Shown here piece after piece: positions 53,165-62,929 of a stretch of 64,000 nt of DNA. Origin of the DNA: Ascarosepion bandense (lineage: Eukaryota; Mollusca; Cephalopoda; Sepiida; Sepiidae); the NCBI GenBank assembly GCA_037127315.1, contig JBBBDQ010001275.1, positions 2,318,501-2,382,500 on the forward strand, in the 5' to 3' direction. Under the pieces are notes generated by a model, which was not told the origin of the DNA, made no database searches, and saw only the letters and a program-made list of their open reading frames with translations. The position numbers and the translations under genes were made by a program. The stretch's first letter is position 1. Each line of letters starts with the position of its first letter.

Positions 53165-53990
53165 AGATTAAAAAATGAAAATACTTTTGATACACCTCAA
53201 TAACTTAACGACCTGGGTATAACAATAAACTACATCCAGTAGTAAAGTTTTAAGGAGCATGGAACTACCTCTTAAATATTGTTCTTCCCAGCTCTCACCT
53301 GATGCAGGATGGTAACACCTGTTAAGGGTCCTAACTATGGGTAAATATTTATCCCCGAAACAGACTGAAGTCAAAACACTATGAAAGTATAAAAGTACAA
53401 TTTTATCGTAAAAATATCATCAATACATTTTCTGAAAAAAAATTATTAATGCTCCCCCCAAAATCAAATTTCAGCATTTAATGACCCATAAGGTGTTGAT
53501 ATGCCACTAAACAATCAAATCAAATCAAAGCTCCCAAGAAAGTTAAATTTTGGCATTAAATGACCCATAAGGAGTTGATATGCTGCTAAACAATCAAATC
53601 AAATCAAAGATCCCAAGAAAATTAAGTTTTGGCATTAAAAAAACCCATAAGGTGTTGATATGCCACTAAACAATCAAATCAAAGCTCCCAAGAAAATTAA
53701 ATTTCGGCATTAAATGATCCATAAGGTGTTGATATTCTGCTAAACAATCAAATCAAAGGTCCCAAGAAAATTAAGTTTTGGCATTAAATGACCCATAAGG
53801 TGTTGATATGCTGCTAAACAATCAAATCAAATCAAAGCTGACAAGAAAATTAAGTTTCAGCCTTAAACGACCCATAAGGTGTTGATATGCCACTAAACAA
53901 TCAAATCAAATCAGAGATCTCAAGAAAATTAAATTTCAGCATTAAATGACCCATAAGGCATTGATATGCTGCTAAAGAAACAAGCAAACA
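53165..53990 (+). mobile_element. Element Z copy 2, inverted relative to copy 1, with a 74-80-bp tandem tail
   Basis: Body in the opposite orientation to copy 1 (ttcttcccagctctcacctg, gatgcaggatggtaacacct, gttaagggtcctaactatgg, gactgaagtcaaaacactat). Then come seven units of a tail repeat: cattaaatgacccataaggt, gttgatatgccactaaacaa, tcaaatcaaatcaaa. The marker ttgatat falls at about 53496, 53575, 53655, 53729, 53803, 53882 and 53961. Confidence 0.8.
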
Positions 53991-53999
53991 TTAATATCT

Positions 54000-54335
54000 A
54001 CTTCTATGTGCCATGTTCCTTCAGGACATCAGTGATCATAGCCTTCTATGTCTCCCTATTGCTTGTAGCTTCTCTTTTGTTATTACTCCCAAATGCTGTT
54101 CAAGCCCATGTATCTCATGTGTTGCTTTCTCGTCTCTCTTCCCTCTATCCACCCTGTGAATATCAGATACGCCAAGCCCTCATTCCTAATTAAATGTCCC
54201 AGAAACTTCAGCAGTCTTTTTCTTCTTTAAAACCTTTTTGTTGCTAACAAGATCCATCCATGGTATTCTCAGCATCTTTCTGTAGAATTACGTTTCAGTT
54301 GCTTCAAGTCTTTCCTGAATAATGCTATTAATTTT
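54000..54335 (-). mobile_element. LINE-B 3' end
   Basis: Plus view of reversed tail: tctatgtgccatgttccttc, aggacatcagtgatcatagc, cttctatgtctccctattgc, gtgaatatcagatacgccaa, gccctcattcctaattaaat, gtcccagaaacttcagcagt and catggtattctcagcatctt, corresponding to the LINE-B C-terminal frame with many changes. Confidence 0.8.
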
Positions 54336-54590
54336 TACTAATTTCATAAATATATAAAATTTTGAACGTGTTAAAATTCCTTGGTAACATAAAACCTGAA
54401 ATAATTTTATATCTATATTCCAGACAATTCAGAATATTTTGGCAACAACTGTTCTTTCAAATTGTTAATCTAAATGTTTTATTCAGGAGAAAAGACATTT
54501 TATATCTGTTAAATTTATTGATCATTTTCTCTAATATGCAAATAACATGTGGCTTTTGCTAATGCATAAATATTTTTAAACCAACTGCTT
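54336..54590. other. No gene recognised
   Basis: AT-rich spacer. Confidence 0.4.
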
Positions 54591-54594
54591 TGAT

Positions 54595-54950
54595 GAGTTT
54601 TTTTTCTTGATGCCCCTGACCACATGAATTTAAGCGTGCTACTAGATTGGCATCTAGGTCCCACGCTTTTACCATTGGAATGTAAATCAACACTTCTGCT
54701 CCAACAGTTTCTTTTCTCACACTGCCCACCTGTGGAATTCTCTTCTGTTTATTTGCTTCCCTGATGGCAACATTCTCCAAAAATTTAAATGCAACATCAA
54801 TTACCATCTTCTATCTTCTTGAATCCTGTTCATCTTTTATCCTTTCCTCAATACTCTCTGTACTCAGTCTTTTCTCTCACTGTAACCCCTATGCCCTAGT
54901 GGCAATCTCACCTTGCTTGAGGTAAAATGATTTAAAAAAAAAAAAAGAAA
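54595..54950 (+). mobile_element. LINE-A/A2, 3' end
   Basis: Plus frames: PDHMNLSVLLDWHLGPTLL-type start, TSAPTVSFLTLPTCGIL and LPDGNILQKFKCNINYHLLS. The 3' UTR ends ctatgccctagtggcaatct, caccttgcttgaggtaaaat and a 13-A run ending at 54950. Inserted 30 bp before a host exon. Confidence 0.8.
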
Positions 54951-54981
54951 GCCATACTGTGTCCAAGTTTATATCTCACAG

Positions 54982-55083
54982 GCTGGGCCATCACGGCCAT
55001 CTCTGCTACCACCACCACCACCGCCACCACCACCAGAAGGGAAAAATGGAATAAGGAGAGAAGATGATGATCCTGATGTTCAG
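54982..55083 (+). CDS. Host exon: proline-rich segment followed by an acidic stretch
   Basis: The acceptor gtttatatctcacag and donor caggtatgag bracket 102 bp, exactly 34 codons in phase 0. It encodes AGPSRPSLL, nine prolines, then EGKNGIRREDDDPDVQ. The other strand and frames have poor splice context. A PxxP-rich segment of this sort usually binds SH3, WW or profilin domains; the protein itself cannot be named from one exon. It is on the strand opposite to the kinesin-like and 51.4-kb exons, so it belongs to another gene. Confidence 0.7.
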
Positions 55084-56235
55084 GTATGAGCAGGTGCCAA
55101 CAATGATACTTCACACAAGTCAGCGGGGGTGAAAAGTAAAGAAAATCAAATGTCTTTTCAGTAGTGCATTGTTTTGCATGTTGTTATTTTTTTGTTTGAA
55201 AGCTAAATCCAATGCAGTAGAATGCAATAAACCATATTACACATCCTTAGACATTACTGGTAAACGTTGCCATTAAATATTACTGATGCATAACAGGTTC
55301 TAGTTTCATGGATCTCAGTTTAAAACAAAAAATAACTATAATTTTTAAAAAATGCGCTTCTTAAAAAATATTTTGTTTAATTTTTTTCTTTTCTGACTCA
55401 CACCTCTGACAATGTGAGTTGGAAACTTGAACCCAATATGAATTTGGGCAACTTTATAAATCAACAGTCATATTTATGGAACGGTAGGATTCGACAATAC
55501 ATAAAATGCTATTCCAGACAATATAGATGTCTTATCAAAGTTTCCAATATATCTATTCATGTAAGAGGTCAACTGTTTGCAAACGGATATAAACCATATG
55601 AGAGAAGTGATTAGAGAACAGGCGGGGAAGTAGGATTGCTAACAACTGATTCAATTCTATTTCACCTTCAAATTGAATGTGTTGCTAAGGATTCAGATTT
55701 TCAGCTGATGCCATTTGACTTAGAATAATGATGGTGGAATAATCTAGTCTCATAGAAATTGTCGAGAAACTTAAGCTCACAAATTTTAAAGATCTGATTT
55801 TTAATGCAAGACAAGAAACATTGTAAGACTCCCCGGTGTTGGTTTTCAGGTTCCTTCAGACCACCATGGTTATCATCCAGCTGACTCCTCCATGATTAAC
55901 ACATTGCTTGTATTTTTGCTAGTATTGTGTTGAAAAAGACAGTTCCACTCAATCTCGGTAGCATTTGTGTCCTTTATGGCTGTTCCTGCCTCTGCTACAC
56001 TTGCGTTTTTGATCTCAGAGGGTGAGAGGATCGCTTATGAAGTAAACAGAAATGAAGAACAGGTCAATGGCTGGGAAGCTACAAAAGAAAATTCTTTGGA
56101 ATAAAGAATTAACTAGGGTTAAAAATGTAAAAAATGATTTGGTTTAACCTTTCCTTTTTAACTTTTATAACCAAATGGCACTGGGATTCCCTTTTTTAAG
56201 TTTATAGCCTGTGTTAGTAGTAATTTAAGTTTCTA
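55084..56235. other. Presumed intron, no further exon recognised
   Basis: AT-rich. A plus frame at 55414-55614 (66 codons) has no known motif or splice frame. Confidence 0.4.
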
Positions 56236-56239
56236 AGTT

Positions 56240-56900
56240 CTGGTTTGGTTTGTTTTAAGGTATATCAAACTCAATGGGATATTTAATGCCAACAAGATTT
56301 TACAAGAAATTTGTATTAATAAAATATGTATTCTTTGCAAGAAATCAGTTTGTAGATTAGGTTTCATTGATGCATTTTTGTAAAATGTGTTTCGTTGAAA
56401 GTCAGATGTATTTTTTTTTTTTAATCGTGTCACCCCAAGCAAGGCATTCCACTGCCACTATCTCGTGCAAATTCACATCTAGGGGACACCAGTGATTTAA
56501 GTTCATCAGAGCAGAAGCCATGAAAATATTTATAGAAGAGGCACAGGGAAGCCACATGACGCCGATGAGAGAGATACTGCAGGCGGTCAGCCAAGTCGGT
56601 ATCAATCACATTACAGATTCTTTTTTTTCCAAAAATATATTACTGGTAATACTTTTTTTCCTTCAAAAATTTATTCCTGGAATTTTTATTAAAAAAAATC
56701 TATTTTAATACTTTCATAGTGTTTTGACTTCAGTTTAGGGATTAACTATTTGCTCATAGCTGGAACCCTAACAAATGCTATCATTCTGGGTCAGGGTGGA
56801 ACCTGGGAACAACAACAAATAAGAAATGGTTCTATACTCCTCAAAACCTCCCAATCACAGGCCTTGCTGCCAGATGCAGTTTATTGTCATACCCAGGACC
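56240..56900 (-). mobile_element. Element Z copy 3, interrupted by a LINE-A piece
   Basis: Tail ggtttggtttgttttaaggt, atatcaaactcaatgggata at 56240-56280; body catagtgttttgacttcagt, ttaactatttgctcatagct, tctgggtcagggtggaacct, gccagatgcagtttattgtc to acccaggacc at 56715-56900. The LINE-A insertion occupies 56405-56625. Confidence 0.78.
56405..56625 (-). mobile_element. LINE-A copy with 265-bp internal deletion
   Basis: The 3' terminus (cgtgtcaccccaagcaaggc, attccactgccacta) joins directly to tctcgtgcaaattcacatct at 56460. It then matches 9030-9190 almost base for base (gtgatttaagttcatcagag, gagagatactgcaggcggtc). In the 8713 copy these two parts are separated by about 265 bp of ORF2 end and 3' UTR. 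Confidence 0.85.
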
Positions 56901-56904
56901 GCTC

Positions 56905-57518
56905 TAAGTTCTGATCTCCAAGGCCAGCACAAGATCTTGGTCAGGATGTCTTAGCAAATGAAGTGAATTCTAGTAGCAGTAATGTGGAAACTCTTCATTT
57001 GTTATCCAAATCTCCAGCTTAGATGAATTCTTGCATCTGGCAGTTATGGGGTTGACAAAGAACTGGGGTTCAGTTTTCTTCCACTCTTAGCATCAACCTT
57101 TTTCTAAAACCCCATATTTTCAAAATATGTTAACTCAAGTAATTCTCCAAATTTAGGGGTTATCTAGCCTTCTTTTAAGTGTGATCAGAGAAATCAAGCC
57201 ACTGATTAACTCCACATTTCATCTTACACCATCTTTCTTATTGGAGGGAAGTGGAGAAGGACTAGTTTTGCTCAATCTTACTGAATTCTGTTGAGAAGTT
57301 TGAGTTGAACTTGCCTTGGATTGGTTCATGATTTCATTTTATTATTTTGAAATATTATTTTGTTTTTAATTTCTTGTCAACTTTTCAATCCACTTTCCTG
57401 CATGTTTCAACAAATATCATCCAGTTAGCATCTCTTTCCTCGTGAAATTTCCTTTCATTCCCTATTTCTGCTTAATGCCCTGAGGTCCCAGTCTTAAATT
57501 AAGACTCTTTGGATACTT
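56905..57518. other. No gene recognised
   Basis: Mixed composition, no repeat partner found, no splice-bounded frame. Confidence 0.4.
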
Positions 57519-57524
57519 TCTCTT

Positions 57525-58365
57525 CTTCTTTTTATGTGCCATGCTCCTTCAGGATGTGAAAATTATGGTTCTCCACAGCTTCCTGTCTTTTGTTGCTCCA
57601 AGCAATATTTTCTACTTTATAACACTTCTTTGTCTTTTTAGTACTTGTTCCTCATCCATTTACTCAAATGTATCAAGTAGGTTCACTTTCTCTTTCTTTC
57701 AATTTTTCATGCCTTTTTAGATCATGGCTGTTATGGTTCTCTACTACTTCCTGTATTTTGTTACTCTGGGCAAAACCCACTCTGTTGTACTTGTTCTTCA
57801 ATTTACTCAAAGTTGTTAAGTAGACTAACTCTTTCAATGTGCCATTTTCCTTCAGAACACGGGATTATGGTTCTCCACAGCTTTTTTTCTTTTGTTGCAC
57901 TCAGCAATATTTTATCATTTATGATCCCTTCTTTGTCATTGTGACAAATGTTCCTCTAACCATTTGCTTAAACTTTTCAAGTACGTTCAATGTACTATGT
58001 TTCTTTAGAACATGAATAATTATGGTTCTCCACAGCTTTCTTTCTCTCTTGTTGCTTAATAGTCAGTTCTTTTTTAGCAAACTTCCATCGATTAGTTTTT
58101 GGAATATTACTTGAAATTCTCCTTGTGAATCTTCCATCAACACAGTGTCATCTGCATAGAATATGTTGTTATGGTAATGTCCGCCAATAATAAATCCTGA
58201 TAACGTGTCTAATTCTCTTAGGAACATCTCGCTATACACATTAAATAGCTCCAGTCGGAAAATACATCTTTGCCACAGTTTTTCTATTTTGGTCTTCTCT
58301 CTTACCTCATTATCTATTCACATAAAAGTCATTTGTTCCCAATGGCAATTGGGGATTATTCACTT
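57525..58365 (-). mobile_element. LINE-B with RT active site and a three- to fourfold 3' end
   Basis: On the minus strand 58290-58130 reads CIFRLELFNVYSEMFLREL and NNIFYADDTVLMEDSQGEFQ, covering RT motif B and the YADD catalytic box. Instead of the usual C-terminus, the 3' tail segment (plus view: atggttctccacagc, ttttgttgc, tcaagtacgttc) appears about four times at 57560-58055, spaced about 140-170 bp. So the C-terminal region was replaced by tandem 3' ends. Confidence 0.75.
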
Positions 58366-58654
58366 TATTGAACTTTTAACATTTTAAAAAAAATTTCTTC
58401 ATGATGTCAGTTTCTTTCACAGAAGTTCAAATGTGCAAATATTTTGAACAAAATTATTATCAAGATTATTCTTTTTGAAGAAGGGAGCCTCGTACACATC
58501 AACAAACTTTTTAAAGCAATCATTCTTTTTTTTTTTTTAAGATAAATTTGTTTTCATAATATTGTTTATATTTTTTCCAATTTATGCATATTTCTTCTAA
58601 TGTCTCCTCTTTTTATTTCTATCTAAACTTCTGGTACAAGGAGTTATTATTATT
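58366..58654. other. No gene recognised
   Basis: AT-rich, T runs. Confidence 0.4.
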
Positions 58655-59200
58655 TCAGTGATTTACTAATATCCTCATCTTTGTTATTCTGCTTGAATTT
58701 CTGGGATGAGGAGTCATCATTATATACATTCAAACTAATCTCCTCATCTTTGTTGTTATTCTTTTTAAATTTCTGGGATGAGAAGTCATCATTATTTACA
58801 TTCAGACTAATCTCCTCATCTTTGCTGTTATACTCCTTGAATTTCTGTGATGAAGAGTCATCTTTATTTACATTCAGACTAATGTCCTCATCTTTGTTGT
58901 TATTCTCTTTGAATTTCCAGAACGAGGAGTGATCATTATTTACATTCAGACTAATGTCCTCATCTTTGTTGTTATTCTCTTTGAATTTCTGTGATGAAGA
59001 GTCATCTTTATTTACATTCAGACTAATGTCCTCATCTTTGTTGTTATTCTCTTTGAATTTCTGGGATGAGGAGTCATCATTATTTACATTCAGACTAATG
59101 TCCTCATCTTTGTTGTTATTCTCTTTTAATTTCTGGGATGAGGAGATATCCCGTATTTAGATTAATGTCTTCATGTTTACTTGACTCTTTCTGCTGTTCT
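58655..59200 (-). CDS. Acidic 24-residue tandem-repeat coding stretch (72-bp units)
   Basis: The minus strand is open from about 59140 to a stop near 58657 without ATG. It encodes about seven units of DEDISLNVNNDD followed by SSSQKFKENNNK (72 bp each), ending DEDISKSLK. Upstream, past a small indel in the first unit, the frame GREQQKESSKHEDINLN continues the same pattern. The hydrophilic Asp/Ser/Asn/Lys composition, the unit length divisible by three and mostly conservative changes favour a coding repeat over a plain minisatellite. The plus strand is also open but gives hydrophobic repeats. It could be a repeat exon or a pseudogene; function unknown. Confidence 0.45.
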
Positions 59201-59206
59201 CTACCT

Positions 59207-59443
59207 TTACAAGAGCCAGATAAGTTTGGAAATTGAGTGCATATTGAGGCAGGAGCTGCCCAGTGTTATCGTCTTTCTTCCAAAAGTATCTTTGCATCCC
59301 CGTGAGTGACAAATTATTTTACACCCTTCAAATTTTTTCTCACAGACAAAATATTGTAAAAGCCTCTTGCTGCTCTGTCGCTCTTTCCATGGAAAACATT
59401 CAGATGAATGACATCCCTTAGTTCCACCAATTCTAAAATTCAC
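59207..59443 (-). CDS. Cys-rich open frame upstream of the acidic repeats, unidentified
   Basis: The minus frame contains KGCHSSECFPWKERQSSKR, FVCEKKFEGCKIICHSRGC and KDTFGRK, with eight Cys in about 60 residues, before a stop in LIWLL. It lies just upstream of the acidic repeat stretch on the same strand in another frame; aaaggtagag near 59210 could be a donor. A short zinc-binding or secreted module is possible, but nothing is recognised. Confidence 0.3.
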   Translation of the reverse strand: MNFRIGGTKGCHSSECFPWKERQSSKRLLQYFVCEKKFEGCKIICHSRGCKDTFGRKTITLGSSCLNMHSISKLIWLL

Positions 59444-59499
59444 GACTAAGAACCGCCATACTACTCACATTGTAACAAACCACACTTATTTTCTTTGTA

Positions 59500-59715
59500 T
59501 TCCCTTGGTGAGATGTAAATTTCAGCTTCTTCCTACAAACTGCTGCATTGTGGAATCAACTCCCAAGTCGATGCTTTCCCACTCACTAAAATCTTAAACT
59601 GTCCAAGTGTAAGGTTAACTATAACCTTCCCCACATATCTGCATTAACTGTGCCTCTTACTCTGTAACACATTACCTCAAGCAGCTCCTGGGCCCTGTAC
59701 AGGATAAACTTCTTT
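59500..59715 (+). mobile_element. LINE-A-like 3' end, decayed
   Basis: LCGINSQVDAF and LNCPSVRLTI at 59540-59625 follow the LWNSLP..CFP and LQKFKCNVN blocks; cattacctcaagcagctcct resembles the terminal block. Confidence 0.4.
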
Positions 59716-59724
59716 ATGTGCAGT

Positions 59725-60112
59725 GTCTATTTAGAAGGTAGGCAATCATGAACTTCCACTTGCCCCTGCCCCTCTTAATATTTTTCCTTCTTGGTATCTC
59801 TCCCAAACCCCACTCCACCATCCATTATCAATTATGTCTCATGCTGCTTTCCCATGTCTCTTTTTCTCTCTATCTGTCCTGTGAGTAACAGATTCTCCAA
59901 GCCCTTCTTCCTCATTATTTGTCCCAAAAACCTCAGCTGTCTCTTCCTGATGATAAGTATATGTTTTCTTTGTGTTTATATCCTCTTTAACACTTTGTTA
60001 GTGTTCAGTCCATGGTGTTCCTCAGCATCCTTCTGTAGAACTGCATTTCTGTTGCTTCCAGCCTTCATCTTTGAAAAGAATCGTCCAAAATTCGCTGCCA
60101 TATAAAAGTATA
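59725..60112 (-). mobile_element. LINE-B C-terminal part
   Basis: Plus view of reversed motifs: gtaggcaatcatgaacttcc, tctctcccaaaccccactcc, ccatgtctctttttctctct, agtaacagattctccaagcc, cttcttcctcattatttgtc, cctcagctgtctcttcctga and cagcatccttctgtagaact. Frame shifted in places; similar length to the 25586 copy. Confidence 0.82.
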
Positions 60113-60385
60113 GATAAATCCAAATGAACATCATAGAAAAAAAAGTACATGATTCCAGTCAGTAATACTTGAATCAAATTTAATGTTCATCAGGAAACTT
60201 GATCTAAGAAAAGTTGATCTGTTGTGACCCCAATATGGACTAAGAGATATCAATGTAAGTTTTCTATTTAGTGTTACCACAGAATGTGGAAAGACCTAGG
60301 AGCTCTAAAGGGTTACTTAGAAAGCCACCAAGTGCGAAATTGAACCTCAAAGATGTGGTAAATTTTTGTTTTGTTCCCCAAAGGC
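60113..60385. other. No gene recognised; possible rest of the mariner relic
   Basis: Phrases such as aagacctaggagctctaaag have no clear protein match. Confidence 0.35.
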
Positions 60386-60387
60386 CT

Positions 60388-60950
60388 TTACCCCTTCAAA
60401 TCTTTCCAAAACATCCACGATCTTTTACACTTTAGGTTATTGTAGTGTATCCACTTTTCATTGCTGGTCACTATATGATGCAAGAAACTTTGCCTTTCCT
60501 GCCATTGAAGCAGCTGTTCACATGTGACTAGGCAGCGTCCAACGTCTGTTTTAACTTGTACAATCCCCAATATCTTTGCTTTTGAATCATTCCTAATGCT
60601 TTTAAACATTTCAAAACTATTGTGTGATCAACTCCTAATGATTTTGCAAGTTCAGCTTGTGCTTGACATGAGTCTTCATAAAGTAATGTCTCCAATTCTG
60701 CATCTTCAAACTTTTTCGTTGCTCTAAAGCATTGTTTATCTTCAACATCATTACTTTTGAAGCATTCAAACCAATCTTTGCATGTTGTTACTGGAAAAGC
60801 ATGGTCATCATAAGCCTCAACAAGAATTATGCATGCTTCAGCTGCATATTTCTTTTGAAGAAAGTAGTGCAGTAAAATTTCCCCACAAATATACTTTCTT
60901 TGGCACAAAATCCAACTTTTTAATGCTAGGAAAGACTACACTTCAGCAAA
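60388..60950 (-). pseudogene. mariner (Mos1-like) transposase, N-terminal half
   Basis: Minus frames: AAEACIILVEAYDDHAFPVT, TCKDWFECFKSND, KKFEDAELETLLYEDSCQAQ, AELAKSLGV and LKALGMIQKQ, the paired helix-turn-helix DNA-binding domain of mariner transposases. After a frame change it continues CEQLLQWQERQSFLHHIVTS, NEKWIHYNNLKCKRSW. In the family the motif is GDEKW; here the first catalytic Asp is Asn (SNEKW). It stops soon after (KDLKG), so the other two catalytic residues are gone. Confidence 0.88.
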
Positions 60951-60959
60951 ATGACATAC

Positions 60960-62010
60960 ACTGACATTTGACATATAATCATAAAATATTTTTAAAATTC
61001 TAAAATTTTTTTTAGTATTATTATTTTTTTACTTAAATCTGTTAAAATTTTTTTTTTGTTTTTGTGATGTTAACCACTTGTAATTGTATTTTTATTTTTA
61101 CTTTATTGGCTTCCTTTGTTTTTATCTGTATAAATTTTTAAGAATTTCTTTTCTTATTTCAGTAGAATATCTTCTCTTGTGAAACTTTTTATTTTTAAAA
61201 AGGCTTTTTTAAAATTTCTTTAACATTTTTTTAATTTTTATTTTCGAAAAAATCTTAGTGATAGCTATTTATTTGTGAACTGTAAGTGTATTATTGGACC
61301 TCTTTTCTCTTTCAATTCTTTTTTTCTTTCTCTTCCTCTCATTTTATTTCTCTTAATAAATTTCATTTCCTTTTTTTCTTTTTTTGTGTGTTATTTTTGT
61401 GTGCTTATATGTCTTTTTATATGTCTGTGTGTTTATTTTGTGTACGTCTAATTCTATCCTTCTTTTTGTGTTTGTATATATTCTCTTCAAAAATGTTATT
61501 GTGCATTTCTGTGATTTGATGTATGTATTCTTTATTCCACATGTCTATATTGTGTATATGCGTAGTTTGATGTATGTATTTTTAAATTTGTGACACTTCT
61601 GGCTAAAATGTTAATTTCACCTAACTTATTTCTCCTCTGTTAAAAACTGTTTTTAGAATATTTAGAATAATCTGAATGAAGCAGATTGTAATTTTTTTTT
61701 ACAACAGTCAAAATAAATTCTGGATTTATAACTATTTAATTATGTTTTCAGTTTTGGTTCAGTAGAAAAATAGTTACATCAAAGTATGTGAAGTTTGAAA
61801 AAGGAGACTAATTACATAAGTACATCAGTGACTAACGCTTTTCATAATAAATCTTATACTTTGTAATATTTTTTTGTTTAATATTTGTTTTTGCAACATG
61901 TAAGGAGTCTATTCAAAGAGGCGGTAGTGTGTCCAATATTGGTAACTGATTTGTGACAAAAAATATAGATATTTACTGTTTCCACACTGAAATATAGATG
62001 TGATATAAGG
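60960..62010. other. No gene recognised; T-rich
   Basis: Extremely T-rich on the plus strand at 61000-61600, giving long chance Phe/Leu frames. Nothing supported. Confidence 0.45.
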
Positions 62011-62016
62011 TCAGGT

Positions 62017-62271
62017 TTACTGTAAGGAACCCAAAAGTGTACCTAAAATTACCCAGTCTCGAAAACCACCAGTTGTGCTAGGCCCTGGTGGCAAACCAAC
62101 AACCCACACCTTTTGTGCAATGGGGTAATTCAGCCTTAGGACACTCTTCCCCTGAACCAGGCACCTCTGAGTATAATTTTTCTCAGAAGCATATCTGTCC
62201 TCAGACAGAGATACAATGGAGCCACACACTATCTGAGAACAGAAATGCAGTTGATAGATAATGATTCCCAC
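62017..62271 (-). other. Unidentified open frame, possibly repeat-derived
   Basis: 84 codons on the minus strand with EKNYTQRCLVQGKSVLRLN and VGLPPGPSTTGGFRDW. GC content is higher than nearby. No family recognised, no splice frame. Confidence 0.3.
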
Positions 62272-62300
62272 CAGCCAAAAATGGTAGGTTAGTATAAGAA

Positions 62301-62301
<1 letters not shown>

Positions 62302-62327
<26 letters not shown>
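62302..62327. repeat. (TA)n microsatellite
   Basis: About 13 uninterrupted ta units. Confidence 0.95.
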
Positions 62328-62332
<5 letters not shown>

Positions 62333-62662
62333 ATCCCTCAATTAGTGTGGTAAATGAGTACATCAATAACTATAAAAGAAAACTCAAATTGCAATTACTA
62401 TGGTTAAACTGAAAAATATTTTACAACACTAATTGAGTATTATGCATGCACTAATCAAATTTTAGTATGTACAAATTTTAGCAGACTAATCAAAAATTTA
62501 TTAATTAAAAGCACATTAACCAAATAATATATAAGTGAATTAATAAATTTACATATGATAGTACACACATGTATAATATTATTATTCAGGTGTTAATAAA
62601 ACAGTGCTCAATGTAGTATGAACAGAGCTATTCATGCATATATATTAATAAACGTACATACT

Positions 62663-62793
62663 GTCCTATATCGATGGCATGACTCAGCGTTTCATGCATT
62701 ATGCAATTATTAGGTGCATATTACAAACAAGTTTGTAATATGTACCTGATGATTGCATAATGCATGAAACGCTGAGTCATGCCATCAACATAG

Positions 62794-62796
<3 letters not shown>
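62663..62796. repeat. 66-bp-arm palindrome with 2-bp loop
   Basis: The left arm 62663-62728 (gtcctatatcgatggcatga … ttacaaac) and right arm 62731-62796 are reverse complements with about six mismatches, separated by aa. The arms contain atgactcagcgtttcatgca. A (ta)n tract follows at 62797-62826. A foldback/MITE-type insertion or a cruciform-forming sequence. Confidence 0.9.

Positions 62797-62826
<30 letters not shown>
62797..62826. repeat. (TA)n microsatellite abutting the palindrome
   Basis: About 14 ta units directly after the right arm. Confidence 0.95.
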
Positions 62827-62830
<4 letters not shown>

Positions 62831-62929
62831 GAGAGGGGGAGGGAGATGGAGGGCACATCAGTTTTTTGAGGATGCAACTTTCAAGAGTTTTGTCTTATAA
62901 CTTATTTTATTATGTTCTCTTTTGAGATA

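Noticed and set aside
58681..59160. Plus-strand hydrophobic repeat frames (MSSSLLLFSLNF…)
   Set aside because: They are the antisense shadow of the acidic 24-residue repeats; the minus strand has the more protein-like composition.
61000..61600. Open plus-strand frames rich in Phe, Leu and Tyr that look like membrane proteins
   Set aside because: They follow from T-rich DNA; no conserved motif, start context or splice sites.
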